In this document: in pieces, positions 7,282-13,761 of the stretch | Numbering within the stretch: position 1 is the stretch's first letter | Layout of the letters: every line of letters starts with the position of its first letter | DNA from: Gammaproteobacteria bacterium | GTDB lineage: Bacteria; Pseudomonadota; Gammaproteobacteria; PS1; Pseudothioglobaceae | Direction of reading: 5' to 3' | Assembly: GCA_029941485.1 (NCBI GenBank) | Contig: JAPYOZ010000004.1 | Location: forward strand, 1 to 28,422 | Length of the DNA: 28,422 bases | Program-made: the position numbers and the translations under genes | Notes under the pieces: generated by a model | Databases searched by the model: none | Told to the model about the DNA's origin: nothing | Seen by the model: only the letters and a program-made list of their open reading frames with translations

Positions 7282-8710
7282 GTTTTTAATTCCATTTCTT
7301 TTAAGTACTTCAGTTGGTGCCTTGACTGAACCTGAGTTTGTACAGTCTTTATTGGATAATCATGCCTTTTTTGAAAAAGAACAAATTAATCTCATCATTA
7401 AAAAAATTGAGATGGATGGCGACAAAGCCAACTATGGCGACTGGACGTGGGATGTGTCGGGCGAAATTGGACGTATAGAAAAAGATAAAGTAAAAAGAAA
7501 TTACACTTACAGTGCTGATTATGCGCGCTCAACCAGTCAAGACGTTAAAAAAATATCCACTGATTTCACTAAAAAGTTTTTTGATAATGGCTCGGAATTA
7601 AACATCTCTTACGACAAATCTTTACCCATTAAAGATGAAGCAATGCACGATAAAAATGGTTATCAAACTGATAAGAATACTACTGAATATCTAGATGATT
7701 TAGAAATAAGTTGGACGCTGCCATTGCTTAAAAATCGGGGTGGTGTTATTGACCAAAAAACTTACGATCTTTCAGTGCTTGATTATAAAGACGAAAAATT
7801 GGTATTAGCCGAGATTAAGGAAGATTTTATTGAGTCTAAGCTGATGATATTTTTGGATTGGGTGAATTACAATGCTCAAATTAAAATTATTAAAAACCGT
7901 CTAGAATTGTCTAAACAAATGCTAGAAACTCTTAAAAACAAAGGTAAGAATAAAATCAGTATTTTAACTTTGCAACGATCCATTAACAAAACACAACGTT
8001 TATTATTAGACTTAGAGTCAAAACTTAAAGCAGAACAAAACACGCTCTCTATTTTATTAGGTAATATCGATCTTGACAAAAATCCACTAAAAATTGATTG
8101 GGGTATACAACCTAAGCTAGTCGATAATCTGAGTAATTATTGTGAAAAATACATTCGTGATATCCAGCGTATTGAAATCGAAAAATTAAAAAATAAACGC
8201 TACATTGAGTCTTATAAAAATTCACAATTAGCGGATTTTGATTTTACAATCACTGCATTAAGAGATGATAACAAGGGTAATTATTCAACCTACTCAGATT
8301 CCAGTGAAACTCAATACGAGGCTAAGTTTGAATTTTCCTATCCGTTGACTGGCAGTGTAAGCAACCAAGTCTATCTTGATAAATACAGACTTAAGCGCCG
8401 TCAATTGGAATTAAAGCACAAAGATAAATTTGACGATATTTTATCCGATGCACAAAAGCTCACTACTGAGTTAAAGCAAGGTGTAAAACAACTGAGCTTA
8501 CATCAAACACAAATAAAAGAGGGTGAGGCAGGTGACACTCAAAGTGAATTACAAAATTTTCTTGAAGGCAGTGGTAATATACGTTTTGTGATTAATGAAC
8601 AAGACGACCATCAAGAGTTGTTGATTGACCATGTTCAAGCATCCATTGATTATCACAAGAATCGTATTAAATATGATAGCTTGCTAGACCGATTATTCGT
8701 TAATAATTAA
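7262..8710 (+). CDS. TolC-like outer-membrane channel protein (putative)
   Basis: The proposed start is the ATG at 7262, because it gives a signal peptide: a basic start (MHKTTAK), a hydrophobic core (FLIPFLLSTSV) and a likely cleavage after VGA. Upstream in-frame codons to 7172 overlap rnt and would hide this signal. The mature protein shows a doubled TolC layout: a beta-rich section (about 55-130), a long helical coiled-coil section rich in K, E and L (about 165-265), then a second beta section ending in FEFSYPLTGSVSN (near 380) and a second coiled coil. No lipobox Cys is present. Length is 482 residues, normal for outer-membrane efflux proteins. No membrane-fusion or inner-membrane pump gene is nearby, so its partner is unknown. 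Sequence identity to named members looks low; the family call rests on architecture. It overlaps convergent plsC by 18 bases. Confidence 0.6.
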   Translation: MHKTTAKFLIPFLLSTSVGALTEPEFVQSLLDNHAFFEKEQINLIIKKIEMDGDKANYGDWTWDVSGEIGRIEKDKVKRNYTYSADYARSTSQDVKKISTDFTKKFFDNGSELNISYDKSLPIKDEAMHDKNGYQTDKNTTEYLDDLEISWTLPLLKNRGGVIDQKTYDLSVLDYKDEKLVLAEIKEDFIESKLMIFLDWVNYNAQIKIIKNRLELSKQMLETLKNKGKNKISILTLQRSINKTQRLLLDLESKLKAEQNTLSILLGNIDLDKNPLKIDWGIQPKLVDNLSNYCEKYIRDIQRIEIEKLKNKRYIESYKNSQLADFDFTITALRDDNKGNYSTYSDSSETQYEAKFEFSYPLTGSVSNQVYLDKYRLKRRQLELKHKDKFDDILSDAQKLTTELKQGVKQLSLHQTQIKEGEAGDTQSELQNFLEGSGNIRFVINEQDDHQELLIDHVQASIDYHKNRIKYDSLLDRLFVNN

Positions 8711-9400
8711 CGATTGAGCTTGTGTCCAATCTCTAATTTCTTTAGTAAGTTCTGAGGCTGACCTTCCCTCAGAGTTAATTGGATTGCCAATGGTTAATGT
8801 AACGGTTCCAGGGTATTTAATAAAACTACCTTTTGGCCAAACCTTGCCTGCATTGTGATAAACGGGGGTTACATCACAGCCTGTTTTTTTAGCAATGGCA
8901 ACACCACCATTTTGATATTTTCCCAGTTGTCCGTATGGTTGACGCGTCCCCTCTGGAAAAATAACAACAAAAATTCCTTCTTTGAGTCGGTCAGCACCTT
9001 GTTTGATGACTTTTTTAAGTGCTTTTAATTTTTCACCACGGTTAATAATAATAGGCTTTAAAAGTGATAAGCCCCAGCCGAAAACCGGGATCCATTGAAG
9101 CTCTTGTTTGAGCACCCAAGTTTGATGTGGAAAAATAGTTTGCAATGCAAGGGTCTCCCAAGTTGATTGATGATTAGAAATAATCACACAAGCTTGATTA
9201 GGGATATTTTCCCTACCAATCACTTCAAATTCAATGTTAAGCGTAATGCGCAACCACCACATACAAAATACCGACCACTTTGACAAAATTGCATAGCGCA
9301 CCCTAAGTGGAGTAAAAAATAAAACTAACGCAATTCCAACCAATATTATTAAAGCAATGGTTGAACCTAAAAAATACAATAATGATCTTAAAAACAGCAT
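8693..9400 (-). CDS. plsC: 1-acyl-sn-glycerol-3-phosphate acyltransferase (PlsC family)
   Basis: PlsC adds the second acyl chain to lysophosphatidic acid to make phosphatidic acid at the inner membrane. An N-terminal hydrophobic segment (about 8-30) anchors it. The acyltransferase motifs appear in order: NHQSTWE with H77 and E82, IINRGEK with R121, FPEGTR (148-153) and TPVYHNAGKVWP. The usual HX4D is HX4E here, a variant also seen in other proteobacterial homologues of the HQS-x-WET type. Length is 235 residues, normal for the family. It is divergent from the HAD phosphatase gene across 57 bases and overlaps the TolC-like gene tail to tail. Acyl donor and exact substrate cannot be read from sequence. 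Confidence 0.88.
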   Translation of the reverse strand: MLFLRSLLYFLGSTIALIILVGIALVLFFTPLRVRYAILSKWSVFCMWWLRITLNIEFEVIGRENIPNQACVIISNHQSTWETLALQTIFPHQTWVLKQELQWIPVFGWGLSLLKPIIINRGEKLKALKKVIKQGADRLKEGIFVVIFPEGTRQPYGQLGKYQNGGVAIAKKTGCDVTPVYHNAGKVWPKGSFIKYPGTVTLTIGNPINSEGRSASELTKEIRDWTQAQSLIINE

Positions 9401-9422
9401 AAGAAATTGTCAGTCTAAACGT

Positions 9423-9428
9423 TATAAT
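9423..9428 (+). promoter_or_regulatory. Candidate -10 box for the gph/mupP operon
   Basis: A perfect TATAAT lies 29 bases before the ATG at 9458, in the 57-base divergent gap with plsC. A matching -35 box at the proper distance is not evident: TTGTCA at 9407-9412 is too close, with only 10 bases between. The call rests on the -10 box and position only. Confidence 0.35.
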
Positions 9429-9457
9429 TTACAGACTTGAGATTTTAACGATTTTCT

Positions 9458-10093
9458 ATGAAGGTTAACACCATTCTTTTTGATTTAGACGGCACACTTA
9501 TCGATACTGCGCCGGATTTGGCTTATGCATTAAATACCTTGCTTGAAGAGTACGGACTAAGTGAAAAACTTTATGAGAAAATTAAGCCTTTAGTAGCGTT
9601 AGGCGGTAAAGCTTTGATTAAATTTGGATTTGAGTGTGATGAAAATCATCCTGATTTTGCTCATAGACATCAAAGGATTTTGAGTATTTATACTGATAAT
9701 ATTGATAAATATTCAAAAACCTTTAATGGTATTGATGAGCTGATTAAAGTAATTAAAAACAGAAAAATGTTTTGGGGTGTAGTTACCAATAAGCCTGAAA
9801 ACTTAACTCATTTATTATTGAAAAAACTAAAATTAAATCCAGATGTTGTTGTGTGTGGAGATACATTAAAACAAAATAAACCGCATCCAGCTCCACTTTT
9901 GTATGCTTGTGCACAATTAGCAATTACCCCACAGCAATGTTTGTTTGTTGGTGATGATAAGAACGATATAGTGGCTGGCAAGAATGCCAACATTAGAACT
10001 GTAGCTGTAACTTACGGTTATGGCAAGGTTAAAAAAGATTGGGGCTATGATTATATTATCGACAAACCTAAGGAGTTAGAGAAATGGACATAA
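9458..10093 (+). CDS. HAD-family phosphatase: phosphoglycolate phosphatase or MupP
   Basis: This is a HAD subfamily IA hydrolase with all four motifs: DLDGTLIDTAPDL with D9 and D11 (the nucleophile and acid/base pair), VVTNKPENL (motif II Thr), KPHPAP (motif III Lys) and GDDKNDI (acidic motif IV). The alpha-helical cap lies at about residues 16-80. Two functions share this profile: Gph, which removes 2-phosphoglycolate, and MupP, which dephosphorylates N-acetylmuramic acid 6-phosphate in peptidoglycan recycling. Having yciK close downstream recalls the ubiG-mupP-yciK order of Pseudomonas and favours MupP, but an autotroph with RuBisCO would also need Gph. I therefore give no symbol. Length is 211 residues, a little short (about 220-225 usual). 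The last ten bases overlap rmuC. Confidence 0.8.
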   Translation: MKVNTILFDLDGTLIDTAPDLAYALNTLLEEYGLSEKLYEKIKPLVALGGKALIKFGFECDENHPDFAHRHQRILSIYTDNIDKYSKTFNGIDELIKVIKNRKMFWGVVTNKPENLTHLLLKKLKLNPDVVVCGDTLKQNKPHPAPLLYACAQLAITPQQCLFVGDDKNDIVAGKNANIRTVAVTYGYGKVKKDWGYDYIIDKPKELEKWT

Positions 10094-11292
10094 TAATTAT
10101 TGTATTGTTATTTATTTTAATAATTGTAAGTTTTTTAAAAAAAGACAAAAGCATTGATATTAATGAACAATTAAAAATTAACCGAGAAGAGGCGACTAAT
10201 ACAGCTAAAGAAAATCGACAAGAATTATCAGAATCTGTTAAATCCTTTGAGATAGTATTGCAAAAATCTATTAGAGAAAATTTTTCTGATTTTAATAAAC
10301 AGCAATCTCAGTTTAATACTCAAGCAACAGACAATATTAAACATATTGAAAAAACCGTTAATGAGCAGTTAACAAACATCAGAAAAGATAACAAATCTCA
10401 ACTAGATGAAATGCGCCAAACTGTTGATGAAAAATTACAAAACACATTAGAAAAACGATTGGGTGAATCTTTTAAACAGGTTAGTGAAAGATTAGAATTG
10501 GTACATAAGGGCTTGGGCGAGATGCAAAGTGTTGCTACAGATGTTGGGGATTTAAAAAAAGTACTGTCAAATGTTAAAACTAGGGGTACGCTCGGGGAAT
10601 ATCAATTAGGTGGAATATTAGAACAAATGCTGTCTCCAGAACAATACTCTAAAAATGTTGCAACAAAAAAAGGCTCACAAGCAAATGTTGAGTTTGCAAT
10701 TAAATTACCAGGTAAAGATAGCGATAAAGAGGTGTGGATACCAATTGATGCCAAATATCCAAGAGAAGATTATGAACGTTTGATTAATGCTTATGATGTT
10801 GGAGATAAACAACAAATAGAAATGTTACAAAAAAAGCTCATTAAGTCGATTGAAGCATTTGCCAAAGATATTAAAGATAAATATATTGATCCACCACATA
10901 CTACTGATTTTGCAGTGATGTTTTTACCTGATGAAGGTTTGTATGCCGAGATTTTAAGACATGCTGGACTGTTTGAAAAACTACAAAGGCAATATAAAAT
11001 TACTATCACAGGGCCTGTAACTTTATCGGCATATTTAAATAGTTTGCAAATGGGATTTAGAACTCTAGCTGTGCAAAAAAGAAGTAGCGAGGTTTGGGAT
11101 GTATTAAAATCTGTCAAAGCAGAATTTGAGGTTTTTGGCGATGTTTTTGCAAAAGTGCAAAAACAACTAAAAACTGCATCAGGATCTTTAGAAGAATTAC
11201 AAACCACTAGAACTAATGTTATGAACAGAAAGCTTAAAGATATTGAATCCATAACATCAATTGAGCTTGATAATGCTAACAAACTTAAATGA
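10084..11292 (+). CDS. rmuC: DNA recombination protein RmuC homologue
   Basis: RmuC proteins are membrane-linked, nuclease-fold proteins that limit inversion and recombination at short repeats; the biochemical activity is not well defined. Here residues 2-18 form one hydrophobic N-terminal helix followed by KK. A long coiled coil follows, rich in Q, N, E and K (about 25-160). The conserved RmuC domain starts near RGTLGEYQLGGILEQML and includes WIPIDAKYPREDY and VMFLPDEGLYAEI. Length is 402 residues. AGGAG at 10071-10075, inside the upstream gene, is a good ribosome site eight bases before the ATG. The TGA stop overlaps the yciK start (ATGA). Insertion between the phosphatase and yciK differs from the Pseudomonas arrangement. 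Confidence 0.92.
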   Translation: MDIIIIVLLFILIIVSFLKKDKSIDINEQLKINREEATNTAKENRQELSESVKSFEIVLQKSIRENFSDFNKQQSQFNTQATDNIKHIEKTVNEQLTNIRKDNKSQLDEMRQTVDEKLQNTLEKRLGESFKQVSERLELVHKGLGEMQSVATDVGDLKKVLSNVKTRGTLGEYQLGGILEQMLSPEQYSKNVATKKGSQANVEFAIKLPGKDSDKEVWIPIDAKYPREDYERLINAYDVGDKQQIEMLQKKLIKSIEAFAKDIKDKYIDPPHTTDFAVMFLPDEGLYAEILRHAGLFEKLQRQYKITITGPVTLSAYLNSLQMGFRTLAVQKRSSEVWDVLKSVKAEFEVFGDVFAKVQKQLKTASGSLEELQTTRTNVMNRKLKDIESITSIELDNANKLK

Positions 11293-12038
11293 ACATTTCA
11301 ACTGATTACCAGGTTACTAAAGGCGAATTGACAGCCAAAGTGATTTTAGTAACCGGCGCCAATCGTGGCTTTGGCAGGGCGATGACGCTTGATTTAGCCA
11401 AAGCAGGCGCAACTGTAATTATGCTTGGGCGTGATCTTGGCTCATTGGAAAGCGTTTATGACGAAGTAACTGATTTAGGCTATCAAGAGCCCGTACTGTA
11501 TCCGCTCGATTTAGAAGGGGCAACGCCCGAGCATTATGAACAGCTGCAAGCAAATATTCTTGAGCAGTTTGATCAGCTTGATGGCCTGATTCATAATGCC
11601 GGCATTATTGGTACCATGATGCCGATTGAGCAATACGACATTAAACTTTGGTATTCCACCATGCAGATTAATGTCAACGCAGTGTTTATGCTTACACAAT
11701 TCTTAATTCCGGTTTTAAATAAATCTAGCGATGCACGTGTATTGTTTTTATCTTCCTCAGTAGGGCGTAGTGCCAGAGCTTATTGGGGTGCTTATGGCGT
11801 GAGTAAGTTTGCCATTGAAGGCCTAAGCAAAACTTTGAGCGAAGAGCTAGAAAAAACCAACATTAAAGTCAATTCTATCGATCCGAAACGTATGCGTACC
11901 AAAATGCGACAAACGGCCTATCCTGCTGAAAATGCAGAAAACAATCCAACACCAGAGAGTATATCCCCAGCGATTGTGTATTTAATGGGCAAGCAGGCAA
12001 AAAGCCTAAATGGTGAGCAATTAACTCTAGAAGGCTAG
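11289..12038 (+). CDS. yciK: YciK-family short-chain dehydrogenase/reductase
   Basis: This is a classical short-chain dehydrogenase of 249 residues with a Rossmann fold. Visible features are the cofactor motif TGANRGFG (about 23-30), LIHNAGIIG (NNAG-type motif), the catalytic serine in FLSSSVGR, and Tyr and Lys in YGVSK. The strings LDGLIHNAG, VNAVFMLTQF, SSSVGR and WGAYGVSKFA match E. coli YciK closely. Physiological substrate is not established for the family. The post-catalytic motif that is usually NPGGTRT-like reads DPKRMRT, so the conserved PG is lost, which may alter cofactor closure. It is translation-coupled to rmuC through ATGA and shares a CTAG stop overlap with convergent suhB. 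Confidence 0.85.
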   Translation: MNISTDYQVTKGELTAKVILVTGANRGFGRAMTLDLAKAGATVIMLGRDLGSLESVYDEVTDLGYQEPVLYPLDLEGATPEHYEQLQANILEQFDQLDGLIHNAGIIGTMMPIEQYDIKLWYSTMQINVNAVFMLTQFLIPVLNKSSDARVLFLSSSVGRSARAYWGAYGVSKFAIEGLSKTLSEELEKTNIKVNSIDPKRMRTKMRQTAYPAENAENNPTPESISPAIVYLMGKQAKSLNGEQLTLEG

Positions 12039-12838
12039 CGTTGTAAATCCGAAGTTAAATGCGGGTGGATGGTCTTTAGAATTTCTTTAAAAACTTTTTC
12101 ATTACCAGCTACAACATTGCCAGTTTCTAGGTATTTCCCACGCCCTGAAAAATCACCCACAAAGCCACCGGCTTCTTTAACCAAAAGCACACCAGCAGCA
12201 ATGTCCCAAATGTTGAGTTTAATCTCCCAAAACCCATCCATTCTTCCAGCGGCTAAATAAGCCAAATCAAGCGCAGCAGATCCAGCGCGACGAATGCCTG
12301 CAACCTTTGGGTGAATGGCTTTAAACATGGCTAAATAAGCATCTAAGTGCTGTGGCTCTTTGAATGGGAATCCTGTGCCAATCAGTGTATCTTTAAACCC
12401 TTGAGTGTTAGTCACGCGAATTCTTTGTTCGTTTAAATAAGCGCCTTCACCTTTTGATGCGGTAAACATCTCTTCTTTAAATGGGTCGTACACCACGGCG
12501 TGAGTAGGCTCATCATTTTCATACAGAGCAATCGATACTGCATATTGTGGAAAACCATGAAGATAATTAGTGGTACCATCTAAAGGATCAAGAATCCAAA
12601 CAAAACGCTTGTCTTTACCTACAATCTCACCGTTTTCTTCACCCAAGATAGAATGATCAGGAAAGGCATATTTCAACTCGTCTATAATGGCGTCTTCAGC
12701 CGCTTTATCAACTTCTGAAACAAAGTCATTAGCAGCCTTGTTTTCAATCGTTAAAAGGTCGATTTGATTGTGGTATCTAAGAATGATGTCACCAGCTTTT
12801 CGGGCGGCTTTAACAGCAATATTAAGCGTAGGGTTCAT
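12035..12838 (-). CDS. suhB: Inositol-1-monophosphatase family protein SuhB
   Basis: SuhB hydrolyses inositol phosphates in vitro; in E. coli it also joins the Nus-factor complex that promotes rRNA transcription and maturation. Metal-binding motifs are visible in order: LGEENGE, WILDPLDGTTNYLHGFP, and IWDIAAGVLLVKEAGG. With the ATG at 12838 (MNPTLNIAVKAARKAG) the length is 267 residues, the same as E. coli SuhB, whose start is very similar; a further in-frame extension to 12868 would run into trmJ and is not needed. The divergent pairing with trmJ is the same as in E. coli. The gap between the two ATGs is only 14 bases. Confidence 0.96.
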   Translation of the reverse strand: MNPTLNIAVKAARKAGDIILRYHNQIDLLTIENKAANDFVSEVDKAAEDAIIDELKYAFPDHSILGEENGEIVGKDKRFVWILDPLDGTTNYLHGFPQYAVSIALYENDEPTHAVVYDPFKEEMFTASKGEGAYLNEQRIRVTNTQGFKDTLIGTGFPFKEPQHLDAYLAMFKAIHPKVAGIRRAGSAALDLAYLAAGRMDGFWEIKLNIWDIAAGVLLVKEAGGFVGDFSGRGKYLETGNVVAGNEKVFKEILKTIHPHLTSDLQR

Positions 12839-12852
12839 AGTTAAATAGACAA

Positions 12853-13593
12853 ATGCAAAAAGACACAAATTATACCTTTGATAGCGTGAGAGTGGTTATG
12901 GTTAATACCACCGAACCAGGCAACATCGGCGCGGCTGCTCGAGCGATGAAAAATATGAACTTATCAAAGCTGTATTTGGTGAATCCAAAAGGCTATCCAT
13001 CGGCAGTAGCTACGGCACGTGCTAGCGGTGCAGATGATTTGTTGGCCAATGCTGTGGTTTGTGAAACGCTTGAAGAAGCGCTACAAGGGTCACATTTGGT
13101 GATTGGTGCTAGTGCCCGTCAGCGTAATATTAAATGGAAACAAATGGATGTCGTTGGTGCATGTAGTGAGATCCAACAGGCCACTACCACTGAAGGCCAA
13201 GAAGTGTCAGTGGTGTTTGGTACAGAAAAATACGGCCTTACCAACGAGGAGTTAGACCTGTGTCAAATACTCATGACCATTCCTGGCAACCCTAATTATT
13301 TCTCACTAAATGTTGCCTCTGCTATTCAAGTGTTTGCTTATCAAAACTACATTTCTAATACCACGACAGAATTTGAAAAAAGCAGTAATGAGCTTGCTAG
13401 TTTTGATGAGTTGGAAGGCTTCTACACCCATCTTACTCAAGTGCTAGAATACATTGAATACTTTGAAGATAAGCGCCCTAAAGAGTTGCTGATGCGCCGA
13501 TTACGTCGATTTTTTGGACGTTCTGAGCCTGAAAAAGAAGAGGTGGCAATATTTAGAGGAATTTTAAGAAATATCAGGCCCTTTAAAAAATAG
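12853..13593 (+). CDS. trmJ: tRNA (cytidine/uridine-32-2'-O)-methyltransferase TrmJ
   Basis: TrmJ is a SPOUT-class (trefoil-knot) methyltransferase that 2'-O-methylates position 32 in the anticodon loop of several tRNAs with S-adenosylmethionine. Visible signatures are NTTEPGNIGAAARAMKNM (about 18-35), LVNPKGYP, VVFGTEKYGLTNEEL (the knot region) and NYFSLNVASAIQVFAY. The C-terminal part resembles E. coli TrmJ, including a basic LLMRRLRRFFGRSEPE segment and an ILRNIR end. Length is 246 residues, the same as E. coli. It is divergent from suhB with a 14-base gap. The ATG at 12853 has no clear ribosome site; later start codons would cut into the first beta strand. Confidence 0.94.
   Translation: MQKDTNYTFDSVRVVMVNTTEPGNIGAAARAMKNMNLSKLYLVNPKGYPSAVATARASGADDLLANAVVCETLEEALQGSHLVIGASARQRNIKWKQMDVVGACSEIQQATTTEGQEVSVVFGTEKYGLTNEELDLCQILMTIPGNPNYFSLNVASAIQVFAYQNYISNTTTEFEKSSNELASFDELEGFYTHLTQVLEYIEYFEDKRPKELLMRRLRRFFGRSEPEKEEVAIFRGILRNIRPFKK
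12869..12874 (-). promoter_or_regulatory. Candidate -10 box for suhB inside trmJ
   Basis: On the minus strand the sequence reads TATAAT, a perfect -10 box, 30 bases before the suhB ATG. It lies within codons 6-8 of trmJ, as expected because only 14 bases separate the two genes. No convincing -35 box was seen at 16-18 bases. Confidence 0.35.
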
Positions 13594-13612
13594 CAAATTA
13601 TTGAAATGAGTG

Positions 13613-13682
13613 ATAAAACCAGTCTAAAACACCTTTAAACGGCTGATTTAAACCCTAAAATCACTTGTTTTGAAGGTTTTAT
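13613..13682. repeat. Imperfect inverted repeat in the trmJ-htpG gap
   Basis: The 168-base gap between trmJ and htpG contains ATAAAACC (13613-13620) and its complement GGTTTTAT (13675-13682), with an inner pair AAAACA (13626-13631) and TGTTTT (13666-13671). Together they could form a 14-pair interrupted stem with a 34-base loop. The bases are AT-rich, so chance pairing is possible. It sits directly after the trmJ stop and before the terminator, and no open frame covers it. Confidence 0.3.
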
Positions 13683-13716
13683 TGATTCGCCTTAGGAAAT
13701 AATGAAAATACATTAA

Positions 13717-13740
13717 AAAAGCCCGAAAAATCGAGCTTTT
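13717..13740 (-). terminator. Rho-independent terminator of htpG, possibly bidirectional
   Basis: AAAAGC and GCTTTT pair around a C/A mismatch and a CGA/TCG inner stem with an AAAA loop. Read on the minus strand, the stem ends in GGGC followed by TTTTTT, a good terminator 21 bases after the htpG stop. Read on the plus strand it is followed by a weaker T-rich run and may also end trmJ transcripts. Confidence 0.75.
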
Positions 13741-13761
13741 AGTTTTATTGCTTAACTGTTA

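Noticed and set aside
10791..11282. A 163-codon open frame on the minus strand opposite rmuC
   Set aside because: It is antisense to the conserved RmuC domain, is rich in Ser, Cys and Leu as expected of reversed codons, and has no known motif.
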